Below, one piece after another: positions 8,251-16,726 of a stretch of 64,000 nt of DNA. A model generated the notes under the pieces. The model was not told the origin of the DNA, did not search any database, and saw nothing but the letters and a program-made list of their open reading frames with translations. Every line of letters starts with the position of its first letter. Within the stretch, counting starts at the first letter, position 1. A program made the translations under genes and the position numbers. This DNA comes from an uncultured Alphaproteobacteria bacterium (GTDB taxonomy: Bacteria > Pseudomonadota > Alphaproteobacteria > HIMB59 > GCA-002718135): contig CACNSY010000008.1 of the NCBI GenBank assembly GCA_902623255.1, forward strand, positions 1-64,000. Direction: 5' to 3'.

Positions 8251-9252
8251 CTAAAATTTTGGTTTTACAACTTTATTTAATTTTACTGATTTAGTTGCTG
8301 AATTAGCAAGAATTAAAGCATTCTTTCCATCCTCAAAAGTGACTGATGTATTTTTTTTATTTTTTATAGATTTAATAAATTGATCTAATTGTATTTGATA
8401 AGCATCTTTGTATCTTTCGATAAAAAAATTTTTAATAGGTTTTTTTGCAAATGACAAATTTTGATTATAGTAATTGATATCATTATTAGGAACATTATCA
8501 GAAATTAACATTCCATTACTTCCAAATACTTCGAGTCTTTGATCATAACCATAAACGGCTCTTCTTGAATTATTTATATGAACTAAAACCCCTTTTTTTG
8601 ATTTCATAAAACACATAGTTGTGTCATAATCATTGGTAACCTTAAAATCATTTGAGACATTTACAGAACCTTGTGCAAAAACTTCTACAATTGGATCATT
8701 ATTAAGAATAAATCGTGCCAAATCAAAATCATGTATTGAACAATCTCTAAAAATTCCACCCGATTGTTTTAAATAATCAATACCAGGTGGAGAAGGGTCT
8801 CTACTTGTGATTACAATCATTTCAATTTTCCCAATTTTTCCTGATAGAACCTCACTTTGTACTTTATTATGATTAGGATCAAATCTACGATTAAAACCAA
8901 TTTGAATAGTTGGTTTAAATTTTTTAATTTTTTGCCAACATTTATTTACTTTATTTATATCTAAATCAATTGGCTTTTCACATAATATAGCTTTATTACA
9001 TTCTGCTCCTAGAGAAATATAGTTTGTATGAGTCGGGGTGGCAGAAGCAATTAAAATAGCATTTATTTGATCTGAAGAAATTGCTTCCTTTGCAGTCTTT
9101 GCAACTTCACAACTATATTTTTTTGCAATTTTTTTAGCAGAGCTTGTATCAATGTCATAAACGTATTTGAGGCTCGCTTCTGGATGATCATTTATGATTG
9201 ACGCATGTAATTTGCCAATTCTTCCTGTTCCTAATAAGGCAAAATTAATCAT
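8251..9252 (-). CDS. Inositol 2-dehydrogenase-like Gfo/Idh/MocA oxidoreductase
   Basis: NAD-dependent dehydrogenase, 333 aa, closest in pattern to IolG myo-inositol 2-dehydrogenases. The Rossmann start is FALLGTGRIGKLHASII and the signature Lys lies in AILCEKPIDLD. The C-terminal domain has a conserved Asp-His pair in DCSIHDFDLARF, which holds the catalytic His of this family. It follows 1 base after the 9254-10441 oxidoreductase. IolG homologs also act on scyllo-inositol, glucose or other hexoses, and no other iol genes are in the window, so a general aldose or inositol role is inferred. Confidence 0.82.
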   Translation of the reverse strand: MINFALLGTGRIGKLHASIINDHPEASLKYVYDIDTSSAKKIAKKYSCEVAKTAKEAISSDQINAILIASATPTHTNYISLGAECNKAILCEKPIDLDINKVNKCWQKIKKFKPTIQIGFNRRFDPNHNKVQSEVLSGKIGKIEMIVITSRDPSPPGIDYLKQSGGIFRDCSIHDFDLARFILNNDPIVEVFAQGSVNVSNDFKVTNDYDTTMCFMKSKKGVLVHINNSRRAVYGYDQRLEVFGSNGMLISDNVPNNDINYYNQNLSFAKKPIKNFFIERYKDAYQIQLDQFIKSIKNKKNTSVTFEDGKNALILANSATKSVKLNKVVKPKF

Positions 9253-9253
9253 T

Positions 9254-10441
9254 TTAGATTTTTATCCACTTTGAATTTAAATTAGAAGATTTTTTTGCTG
9301 CATAAATAAATTTAATACCAGCTACACCATCATCAATTGTTGGAAATGAATATTTTTTATTTTTATTATGAATCTGATCAGCAAATTCTGAATAAATATT
9401 TGCAAAAGCTTCAAAAAAACCTTCTGGGTGACCAGCAGCAATTCTTGAAGATGATAGTGAAAATTTAGATACTAATTTACTTGCTCTTGTTATAACTTTC
9501 ATTGGTTTATCTAGTTCTGTAAATTTTAGATTATTTGGATCATCCTGTAACCATTCTATTGAACCTTTTGTTCCATACACTCTAATTTTTAGACCATTTT
9601 CTCCACCAGTAGCAGCAGACGATACCCAGATTATACCTCTTGCCTTATTTCGCATTCTTAATAATACAAAAGCATTATCATCAACTGAAATTTCTGAGGA
9701 TAATGAATTTACTTCTGCTGATATTTCGTTTGCTTCTAATCCAGTCACATATCTCAACAAATGATACGCGTGAGTTCCAATTTCAGATAATATCATTGAG
9801 GGCCCAGATTGTTTTTTATCTAGTCTCCATTTTAATGTTCTTTTTTCATCTTTCTTTTTTACTCCGACTGTATAACCTTGGGGGTACTCAACATTTATTA
9901 AATTGATTTTTCCTAATTTATGATTTGAAATAATATTTTTTGCCTCTCGTAACATTGGATAGCTTGAGTAATTGTGTGTTAATGCAAATACAATTTTATT
10001 TTTTAAAATTACTTTTTTTAATTTAACAGCATCCTCAACTGTTGCGGTTAAAGGCTTGTCACAAATAATATGTATTCCTTTTTCAATAAATGCTTTTGCT
10101 ATCTTATAATGATCACCCGATGGAGTCATTATTCCAAGCGCTTGAATACCATCATTTCTTTTTGACTCAGCGGATGCCATAGACTTATAATCATTGTAAC
10201 AACGATCATCAGCTAATCCTAATGAAGAACCAAAAGATTTAGATTTTTTTTTATCTTTTGAAAATATTCCAGCAACAAATTCAAATTTATTATCAAATCT
10301 AGCTGATAGCCTATGTGTGTATCCAATAAATGAATTAGGACCTCCACCAATAAAACCAATTCGAATTTTACTTTTATTATTTAAAGTATCATTTCTGAGT
10401 AAATCTAATCTACCAAAAGCAATTTTGGATTTTTTTTTCAT
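9254..10441 (-). CDS. Gfo/Idh/MocA family oxidoreductase
   Basis: NAD(P)-dependent oxidoreductase, 395 aa. A positively charged leader of about 25 residues precedes the Rossmann motif GFIGGGPNSFIGYTHR. The family signature is IICDKPLTATVEDA, where the usual EKP is DKP. A Tyr-His pair in IGTHAYHLLRYVTG probably takes part in catalysis. Its start overlaps the stop of the SDR gene 10441-11211 by one base. This subfamily is often found beside inositol-type dehydrogenases in alphaproteobacterial sugar clusters. Substrate not identifiable. Confidence 0.82.
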   Translation of the reverse strand: MKKKSKIAFGRLDLLRNDTLNNKSKIRIGFIGGGPNSFIGYTHRLSARFDNKFEFVAGIFSKDKKKSKSFGSSLGLADDRCYNDYKSMASAESKRNDGIQALGIMTPSGDHYKIAKAFIEKGIHIICDKPLTATVEDAVKLKKVILKNKIVFALTHNYSSYPMLREAKNIISNHKLGKINLINVEYPQGYTVGVKKKDEKRTLKWRLDKKQSGPSMILSEIGTHAYHLLRYVTGLEANEISAEVNSLSSEISVDDNAFVLLRMRNKARGIIWVSSAATGGENGLKIRVYGTKGSIEWLQDDPNNLKFTELDKPMKVITRASKLVSKFSLSSSRIAAGHPEGFFEAFANIYSEFADQIHNKNKKYSFPTIDDGVAGIKFIYAAKKSSNLNSKWIKI

Positions 10442-11211
10442 TAATTAACTATGCCACCATCAATGACATAATTTTGTGCAGTGCAACCAGAACTTTGATC
10501 AGATGCAAAAAACAAAACTGGCTTTGATATATCTTCAGGCATAAGCATTCTTTTAATACATTGTCTCTCTAGTTGAGTTTTTTTAATTTCTGGAGTGAGC
10601 CATAATTTTTTTTGCCTCTCCGTAATGATCCAGCCAGGAACAATACAATTTACTCTGATGTTATAGACACCTAAATCTCTTGCTAAAGTTCTTGTTAATC
10701 CCATAATAGCAGATTTTGCAGTGGTATATCCAGGCATACCGCCTTGAGAAATCATCCATGAAAAACTACCTATATTTACAACAGAACCTTTTCCTAAATC
10801 TTTCATGTCTTTATAGACAGCTTGGGTTGCAAAAAAATAATGTCTTAAATTAATATTCATTCTATCATCCCAATATTCAGGGGTGACACTATCTAGATCA
10901 TGTCTCTCATCATTTGCTGCATTATTTACCAGAATTGAAATTGGCCCAATTTCTTTTTTTACTTTTTCTAATGAACTTTTAAGTTGTTCTATATTTTTTA
11001 AATCACATTTTACAAATAGACTATCAATATCATATTTGTTTTTAATTTTTTTTGATAACTCGTTACCTAACTCATCATTTATATCTAAAAATGCAACTTT
11101 TGATTTTTGAGAAGCAAATTGTTCGACAATACTTTCCCCAATTCCTGAGGCACCCCCTGTAATAAGCACTACTCTATCTTTTAGTGATGGATAAGTTGCG
11201 ATTTCGTTCAT
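10441..11211 (-). CDS. SDR family aldose 1-dehydrogenase-like oxidoreductase
   Basis: Short-chain dehydrogenase, 256 aa. The N-terminus YPSLKDRVVLITGGASGIGESI resembles Caulobacter-type D-xylose or galactose 1-dehydrogenases of non-phosphorylative sugar pathways. Catalytic residues are Ser in NIGSFSWMI and Tyr-Lys in YTTAKSAIMG. The C-terminus SGCTAQNYVIDGGIVN is standard. It leads a four-gene minus-strand run and is divergent from a UxaA-type sugar-acid dehydratase (28 bases apart). A route of sugar to lactone or acid to dehydration is therefore plausible. The family match is clear; the substrate is inferred. Confidence 0.85.
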   Translation of the reverse strand: MNEIATYPSLKDRVVLITGGASGIGESIVEQFASQKSKVAFLDINDELGNELSKKIKNKYDIDSLFVKCDLKNIEQLKSSLEKVKKEIGPISILVNNAANDERHDLDSVTPEYWDDRMNINLRHYFFATQAVYKDMKDLGKGSVVNIGSFSWMISQGGMPGYTTAKSAIMGLTRTLARDLGVYNIRVNCIVPGWIITERQKKLWLTPEIKKTQLERQCIKRMLMPEDISKPVLFFASDQSSGCTAQNYVIDGGIVN

Positions 11212-11239
11212 GATTATTTATGATATATTAATCTAAGTT

Positions 11240-12742
11240 ATGTTTAACATAATCAAATTAAATGAAAAAGATAATATTGGAATTGCTCCAATGGATATTC
11301 CTCAGAATATTAATATAAATTATGGAATTAAATCTATAAATAATATTCCTTATGGCCATAAAATTTCTTTAAAAAAAATTAAAAGTGGTGATTTTATTTT
11401 TAAGTATGGTCAGATAATAGGAATCTCTAATAAAAATATAGAACCTGGTGAACATGTGCATTCCCATAATATGGGATATAGTGAATTCAAAAGAGAATAT
11501 ATCCGTAAAGATATTAGAAATGATATTAATAAAAGTAAAAAAACAGAATATTTTAAAGGTTTTAAAAGGAATAATGGATCATCAGGTACTAGGAATTATA
11601 TCGGTTTAATTAGTACAGTTAATTGTTCAGCAACAGTTGTTAAAAAAATATCTGATAAAATAAATAATTATTTAAAAGATAATAATTTTGATAACATTGA
11701 TGGGGCAGTTTGTTTAAAACATTCATCAGGTTGTGGGATGAATACTTCTGGATATGCCATGAATGTATTTAACAGAACTATTGAAGGTTTTAAAATTCAT
11801 CCTAATTTTGGAAAAGTTTTTGTTATTGGACTTGGATGCGAATGTGCCCAAATAAGTTTGTACAACAATGATCAGGAAAAAAGAAATATTGAGTATTTGA
11901 ATATTCAAGATGAAGGTGGAACAAATGAAATAATAACGAAAGTAACTTCAAAAATTATTAATCAACTAAATGAAATTAATAGTATTTCTAGAACAAATAT
12001 ACCCATTTCAGAACTAACAGTTGCTTTGCAATGTGGTGGTTCAGATTCGTATTCTGGGATAACTGCAAATCCTGCACTAGGCTTTGCTTCAGATATGATT
12101 ATTGATCATGGTGGAACAACATTACTATCAGAGACTCCAGAAATATATGGAGCCGAACATTTATTATTTGAAAAATCATTAAACGAAAAAAATATAGAAA
12201 AACTAAATAAACAAATTGAATGGTGGAAAAAATATGTTGCTAGCAACGATAGCACATTAGATAATAATCCAAGTCCTGGTAATAAAAAAGGAGGTTTAAC
12301 TACAATTCTGGAAAAGTCATTAGGTGCAGTATCCAAAGCTGGAAATAGAAATATGGTTGATGTTCTCGATTATGCTGAACAGGTAAAAACCAAAGGTTTT
12401 AACTTTATGAATTCTCCAGGTTATGATCCTGTATCTGTAACTGGTCAAGTTGCTTCTGGCGCTAATGTTATTTGTTTTACTACTGGTCGAGGTTCGTGCT
12501 TTGGATTTAAACCCACTCCAAGTATTAAAATAGCAACAAATACAAATATGTATAATAAACTTAGTGAAGATATGGACATCAATGCTGGTACTATTATGGA
12601 TAATGTTGCAAGCGTTAATGAAGTTGGCAAAGAAATATTTGATAAAATAATTTTAGTTGCATCGGGTGAAAAATCAAAGAGTGAAATAAATGATTATGGT
12701 GACGATGAATTTAATCCTTGGATAATTGGAGCAACGCTATAA
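11240..12742 (+). CDS. UxaA family (altronate/galactarate-type) hydro-lyase
   Basis: Sugar-acid dehydratase of the UxaA/GarD family, 500 aa. The N-terminal SAF domain (about residues 10-80) ends in EPGEHVHSHNM. The catalytic part starts at GSSGTRNYIGLI and carries conserved cysteines in VNCSATVV, SSGCGMNTSG, GLGCECAQ and LQCGGSDSYSG, likely metal ligands. The C-terminus has TTGRGSCFGFKP. SAF and catalytic domains are fused as in UxaA. It probably dehydrates an aldonate such as altronate, galactarate or a pentonate to a 2-keto-3-deoxy acid. It is alone on the plus strand, 28 bases from the divergent SDR, and ends 2 bases from the convergent Fe-ADH stop. Confidence 0.88.
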   Translation: MFNIIKLNEKDNIGIAPMDIPQNININYGIKSINNIPYGHKISLKKIKSGDFIFKYGQIIGISNKNIEPGEHVHSHNMGYSEFKREYIRKDIRNDINKSKKTEYFKGFKRNNGSSGTRNYIGLISTVNCSATVVKKISDKINNYLKDNNFDNIDGAVCLKHSSGCGMNTSGYAMNVFNRTIEGFKIHPNFGKVFVIGLGCECAQISLYNNDQEKRNIEYLNIQDEGGTNEIITKVTSKIINQLNEINSISRTNIPISELTVALQCGGSDSYSGITANPALGFASDMIIDHGGTTLLSETPEIYGAEHLLFEKSLNEKNIEKLNKQIEWWKKYVASNDSTLDNNPSPGNKKGGLTTILEKSLGAVSKAGNRNMVDVLDYAEQVKTKGFNFMNSPGYDPVSVTGQVASGANVICFTTGRGSCFGFKPTPSIKIATNTNMYNKLSEDMDINAGTIMDNVASVNEVGKEIFDKIILVASGEKSKSEINDYGDDEFNPWIIGATL

Positions 12743-12744
12743 AT

Positions 12745-13893
12745 TTATAAATCACCTTTAAAGGCTTTTATATACATTTTTAAAAAATCTTCTGCGTTAA
12801 CTGGTATAGGATTTGTACTTGTTGATGGATCATTAAAAGCCATTAAACTCATTTTTTCTAAATTTTTGTCATCATCAATTATTTCACTTAAAGTATGAGG
12901 AATATTTAAATTAGATCTAAGCTCTAAAATCCAATCCATAAAATTATTAAATGTTGCTGATTTTAAATTTATATATCTTGAAATATCAATAATTTTTTCT
13001 TCAATTCCTTTTTTATTATATTGTAAAACATATGGCATAAATACTGCATTGGTTAATCCATGATGTGTATTATAAATTGCACCAACAGGATGACTTAAAG
13101 AATGGATAGCACCTAAACCCTTTTGAAAAGCTATTGAGCCCATAGATGAAGATGCTAGCATATGCGATCTAGCTTCTAGATTTGATCCATCATTAAAAGC
13201 AAGAACAAGATTATTTTTTACTAATCTAATGCCCTCTAATGCAATACCTTGTGAATAAGGATGAAAAATATTCGACAAATATGCTTCTAAGCAATGAGCA
13301 AGCGCGTCCATTCCTGTAAAGGCTGTTAGATTTGCAGGAAGTGGAATTGTCAAATTTGGATCAAGGATAACAATTGATGGAAGCATTTTTGGATGGAAAA
13401 TTATTTTTTTTTCTTGTGTTTGTTCGTTTGTAAATACTGACGCTCTTCCAGTTTCAGAACCTGTTCCAGCTGTAGTAGGTAGAGCAATTATAGGAAAAAT
13501 TGAATCTGCATTAGCTCTAGTCCACCAGTCACCAATATCTTCAAAGTCCCAGATTGGTCTTTCTTGCTTGGCCATGAATGCAATTGCCTTTCCTGTATCC
13601 ATACCCGAGCCTCCACCAACAGCTATTACTCCATCATGTTTATTTTCATTAAATGCTTTAACACCATCTTCAACATTCTTACCTGTAGGATTTGATTTAA
13701 CATCACTATAAACAATTGCCTGTTTATCTAAACAATCATTTAACTTATTAATAATGTTTGTTTTTAAAATTCCATTATCAGTAACAATTAATGGTTTTTG
13801 AATATTTAATTCTTCACAGGCTTTTTGTATTTCTTTTATTCTATCAACACCAAACCAGATTGTAGTAGGATAATTCCAATTAATATTTTCCAT
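12745..13893 (-). CDS. Iron-containing alcohol dehydrogenase (group III)
   Basis: NAD(P)-dependent Fe-ADH, 382 aa, cytoplasmic. The nucleotide-binding segment is GVIAVGGGSGMDTGKAIAF at about 92-110. Metal ligands are visible in HCLEAYLSN, in the group signature HSLSHPVGA and in NTHHGLTNAVFMPYV. It is third in an operon behind a glutamine-synthetase-like ligase and an aldehyde dehydrogenase (gaps 4 and 9 bases). In that context it could oxidise the alcohol group of a gamma-glutamylated amino alcohol such as gamma-glutamyl-ethanolamide. Simple alcohol or hydroxy-acid oxidation remains possible. Confidence 0.88.
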   Translation of the reverse strand: MENINWNYPTTIWFGVDRIKEIQKACEELNIQKPLIVTDNGILKTNIINKLNDCLDKQAIVYSDVKSNPTGKNVEDGVKAFNENKHDGVIAVGGGSGMDTGKAIAFMAKQERPIWDFEDIGDWWTRANADSIFPIIALPTTAGTGSETGRASVFTNEQTQEKKIIFHPKMLPSIVILDPNLTIPLPANLTAFTGMDALAHCLEAYLSNIFHPYSQGIALEGIRLVKNNLVLAFNDGSNLEARSHMLASSSMGSIAFQKGLGAIHSLSHPVGAIYNTHHGLTNAVFMPYVLQYNKKGIEEKIIDISRYINLKSATFNNFMDWILELRSNLNIPHTLSEIIDDDKNLEKMSLMAFNDPSTSTNPIPVNAEDFLKMYIKAFKGDL

Positions 13894-13897
13894 AATC

Positions 13898-15274
13898 TTA
13901 AATATTTCTTATATGATAGCTTTTTGCTCTTGTTAAATGATCAAATCCTAGAACAGATAAAGTAACGCCAATTCCAGTATCTTTTACACCGGTCCATGCT
14001 AAGCCGGGATCTAAGTAATCACATCTATTCATAAAAAAAGTTCCTGTCTCAACATTTTTTCCAAAATTTTCTGCAAAAGACTTATCATTTGTCCAAATAC
14101 TTGCTGTTAACCCATAAGAACTATCATTCATTAGAGATAAAGCTTCATTTTCATTTTCTACTTTCATTATTCCAACTGAAGGACCAAATATTTCTTCCAT
14201 CATATATTTCATCGAATGATCGACATTAATAAGTGCACTTGGGCTTACATAACAATTATTACCATCATCTAAATTAAATTTTTTGTTATCTATAATATTC
14301 TTTCCACCTTGACTAATTGCGTTGTTAACTTCAGATCTAATATAATTTGCAGCAGATTGCTTCACTACTGGACCTAAATTTGTCTCCATCTCTAGTGGAT
14401 TTCCTAAAATATATTTCTCAGTTACATCTTTAAATTTTTCTACAAATGTATTGTATATTTTTTTATCAACATAAATTCTTTCGATACCACAACAAGATTG
14501 ACCAGAATTGAAGTATGATCCATCAACTAAATTTTCAACAGCATGATCTAAGTCACAATCAGCTCTAACATAAGCAGGATCTTTTCCACCTAACTCTAGA
14601 CCGGCTCCAATAAATCTAGTGCCTATAGATTTTTTTATTTGTTTTCCACCACTTACAGAACCTGTAAATAAAACATGATTAATTCTTGAATCTGAAATTA
14701 TTCTTGATGTTTGATCATGATCTAAATGTAAATACTGAAAAATATTTTTTGGCAATGAAGATTGTTTAGCTGCCTCATATAATTCTTCAGCACAGAGTGG
14801 AGTTTGAGAAGAATGTTTTAATATTACTGCATTACCTGCAAGTAAACTTGGTACAATTGAATTAACAGAAGTGTTGAAAGGGTAATTCCATGGTGCAATT
14901 ACAAATATAGTCCCTAGTGGTTCTTTGTTTATATAATTATCAAATTCATCATTTTTAATTGATATAACTCTTGATAGTGCTCTATCAGCATTTTCAATCA
15001 TATAACGAGCTCTTTCTTCAAAACCTCGCATCTCTCCAGGGCACTGTGCTATAGGTCTGCCTATTTGCTTACATAAATTACTAGAAACATCCTTATTTTT
15101 TAAAAAAATTTCTACAAAATTTAAAACTGACTTTTTTCTTTCTTCTAAAGATATATTTTTCCAATGCTCTCTTACAGAATAAGAATTACTTAGACTTTTT
15201 TCAATATCTTCTTCTGTTGCATATTCTCTTTTAACTAAGACGGAGTTGTCTATTGGAGTAATAGTCTCAAACAT
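13898..15274 (-). CDS. Aldehyde dehydrogenase
   Basis: NAD(P)-dependent ALDH-superfamily enzyme, 458 aa. The cofactor site is FVIAPWNYPFNTSVNS near 125, the Rossmann turn is FTGSVSGGKQI, the general base Glu is in LELGGKDPAYV, and the catalytic Cys is in NSGQSCCGIERI near residue 255. The C-terminus MNRCDYLDPGLAWTGVKDTG suggests a substrate other than plain SSADH. It is the middle gene of the GS-like/ALDH/Fe-ADH operon, as expected if the alcohol product of the ligase is oxidised to aldehyde and then acid. Exact aldehyde unknown. Confidence 0.9.
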   Translation of the reverse strand: MFETITPIDNSVLVKREYATEEDIEKSLSNSYSVREHWKNISLEERKKSVLNFVEIFLKNKDVSSNLCKQIGRPIAQCPGEMRGFEERARYMIENADRALSRVISIKNDEFDNYINKEPLGTIFVIAPWNYPFNTSVNSIVPSLLAGNAVILKHSSQTPLCAEELYEAAKQSSLPKNIFQYLHLDHDQTSRIISDSRINHVLFTGSVSGGKQIKKSIGTRFIGAGLELGGKDPAYVRADCDLDHAVENLVDGSYFNSGQSCCGIERIYVDKKIYNTFVEKFKDVTEKYILGNPLEMETNLGPVVKQSAANYIRSEVNNAISQGGKNIIDNKKFNLDDGNNCYVSPSALINVDHSMKYMMEEIFGPSVGIMKVENENEALSLMNDSSYGLTASIWTNDKSFAENFGKNVETGTFFMNRCDYLDPGLAWTGVKDTGIGVTLSVLGFDHLTRAKSYHIRNI

Positions 15275-15283
15275 TTAGTAAAA

Positions 15284-16642
15284 TTAGCCTCGTTCGAAAT
15301 ATCTTCGTAATTGCCAATCATTAACTGATCCATCATAATCTTTTTGCTCCCATTCAGCAGCATGGATATAATGATCAAGTACATCTTGTGGAAATATCTC
15401 TTTTAAAAATTTAGATTTTTTAGCAAGTTGGATTGCTTCATTAAGTGTTTTAGGAACTTCATTTACTTTTTTCTCATATATATTTCCTGAATAAGGTTTA
15501 TCTAATTTAAGTTTATTTTTAATACCATATAACCCAGCACCAACTAAAGCTGCAAAAGAAAGATAAGGATTAACATCTGCTCCTGGAACTCGACATTCAA
15601 TTCTTATGGATGATCCATGACCAGCTAGTCTAAACCCAGCAGTACGATTATCAATGCCCCAAACAGATTTTGTAGGAGCAAATGATCCATCTTGAAATCT
15701 TTTATAAGAATTAATATTTGGTGCTAAAAAAATTGAAATATCTGGTAATAATTTAATTTGTCCCGCAAGATAACTTTTAAAAATATCAGACATTCCATAT
15801 TTATCCTTAGGGTTATAAAAAATATTTTTCTTTGTTTTCTTATCGAATAAAGAGTTATGAATATGACATGAACTTCCACAAACTTCTTTGTTATATTTAG
15901 CCATAAAGGTTACGGCTTTGTTATGTTTATAAGCAATTTCTTTTGTCGCATTTTTAATTAAAATATGATTGTCAGCCATGTTTAATGCATCGGAAAATAC
16001 AACATTGATTTCTTCTTGTCCTGGAGCTGCTTCACCCTTTGAACATTCTACATAAATTCCACTATCTAGAAGAGAATTCCTTAATTCCTGCATCACATCC
16101 TCTTCTTTCGTAGTTTGGAAAATCATATAATCTTCAATATACCAAGAAGACTCTTTAAGTTTTGTATAATTATTATTATGAATTTCTTCATAAGTTTGAT
16201 TAAAAAGAAAAAATTCTAATTCTGAACCAACCATAGATTGAAATCCCATTTTGTCTGCCTTAGCTAAAACATCTTTTAATATCTGTCTTGTTGAATGAAT
16301 AAGTGGTTTTTTTCCTGAATGGTCTAAACAATCACATATTACTATAGCTGTTTTATTTAACCAATTTGCTATCTTTATCGTTTTGAGATCTGGAATTACA
16401 GTCATATCTCCATAACCCGTTTCCCATGAAGAAGATTTATATCCGGGTACAGTAAACATATCCATATCGACGGTATAGAGATAATCGCACATATGCGTTT
16501 CTTTATAGACATAATCAATAAAAGCTTTTCCAGTAACTCTTTTACCATTTAATCTACCTTGCATATCTGATACACAAACTAAAACTGTATCTATTTCTTT
16601 TTTTGTTATTAGTTTTTTTAACTGATTAAATGTAATACTCAT
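15284..16642 (-). CDS. Glutamine synthetase-like gamma-glutamyl amide ligase (PuuA/GlnA4 type)
   Basis: Glutamine-synthetase family ligase, 452 aa, shorter and more diverged than GlnA and of the PuuA/GlnT/IpuC kind that ATP-dependently couples glutamate to an amine. Visible marks are the beta-Grasp start VCVSDMQGRLNGKRV, the metal Glu in VGSELEFFLF, GEAAPGQEEINV, the His of CHIHNSLFD and the C-terminal IECRVPGADVNPYLSFA. No adenylylation-type Tyr segment is apparent. With an ALDH and an Fe-ADH in the same operon, the amine is more likely an amino alcohol (ethanolamine-like) than putrescine. Putrescine remains an alternative because a Pot-type transporter and a DAO-family oxidase lie nearby. 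Confidence 0.85.
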   Translation of the reverse strand: MSITFNQLKKLITKKEIDTVLVCVSDMQGRLNGKRVTGKAFIDYVYKETHMCDYLYTVDMDMFTVPGYKSSSWETGYGDMTVIPDLKTIKIANWLNKTAIVICDCLDHSGKKPLIHSTRQILKDVLAKADKMGFQSMVGSELEFFLFNQTYEEIHNNNYTKLKESSWYIEDYMIFQTTKEEDVMQELRNSLLDSGIYVECSKGEAAPGQEEINVVFSDALNMADNHILIKNATKEIAYKHNKAVTFMAKYNKEVCGSSCHIHNSLFDKKTKKNIFYNPKDKYGMSDIFKSYLAGQIKLLPDISIFLAPNINSYKRFQDGSFAPTKSVWGIDNRTAGFRLAGHGSSIRIECRVPGADVNPYLSFAALVGAGLYGIKNKLKLDKPYSGNIYEKKVNEVPKTLNEAIQLAKKSKFLKEIFPQDVLDHYIHAAEWEQKDYDGSVNDWQLRRYFERG

Positions 16643-16662
16643 GTTTCTTAAAATTAAATTTG

Positions 16663-16687
16663 TATCATTTTCATATCCTAAATGATA
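16663..16687. promoter_or_regulatory. Inverted repeat, possible operator between divergent GS-like and ALDH genes
   Basis: TATCATTT, a 9-base spacer, then AAATGATA form a perfect 8-base inverted repeat in the 84-base divergent gap. It lies 21 bases upstream of the GS-like start and 39 bases upstream of the plus-strand ALDH start. Size and position fit a dimeric repressor site controlling both genes, but no regulator gene is nearby and AT-rich DNA yields such repeats by chance. Confidence 0.4.
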
Positions 16688-16726
16688 AAGAATGAAACAA
16701 AAATAATTAATTAAAAAACGCAGAAA

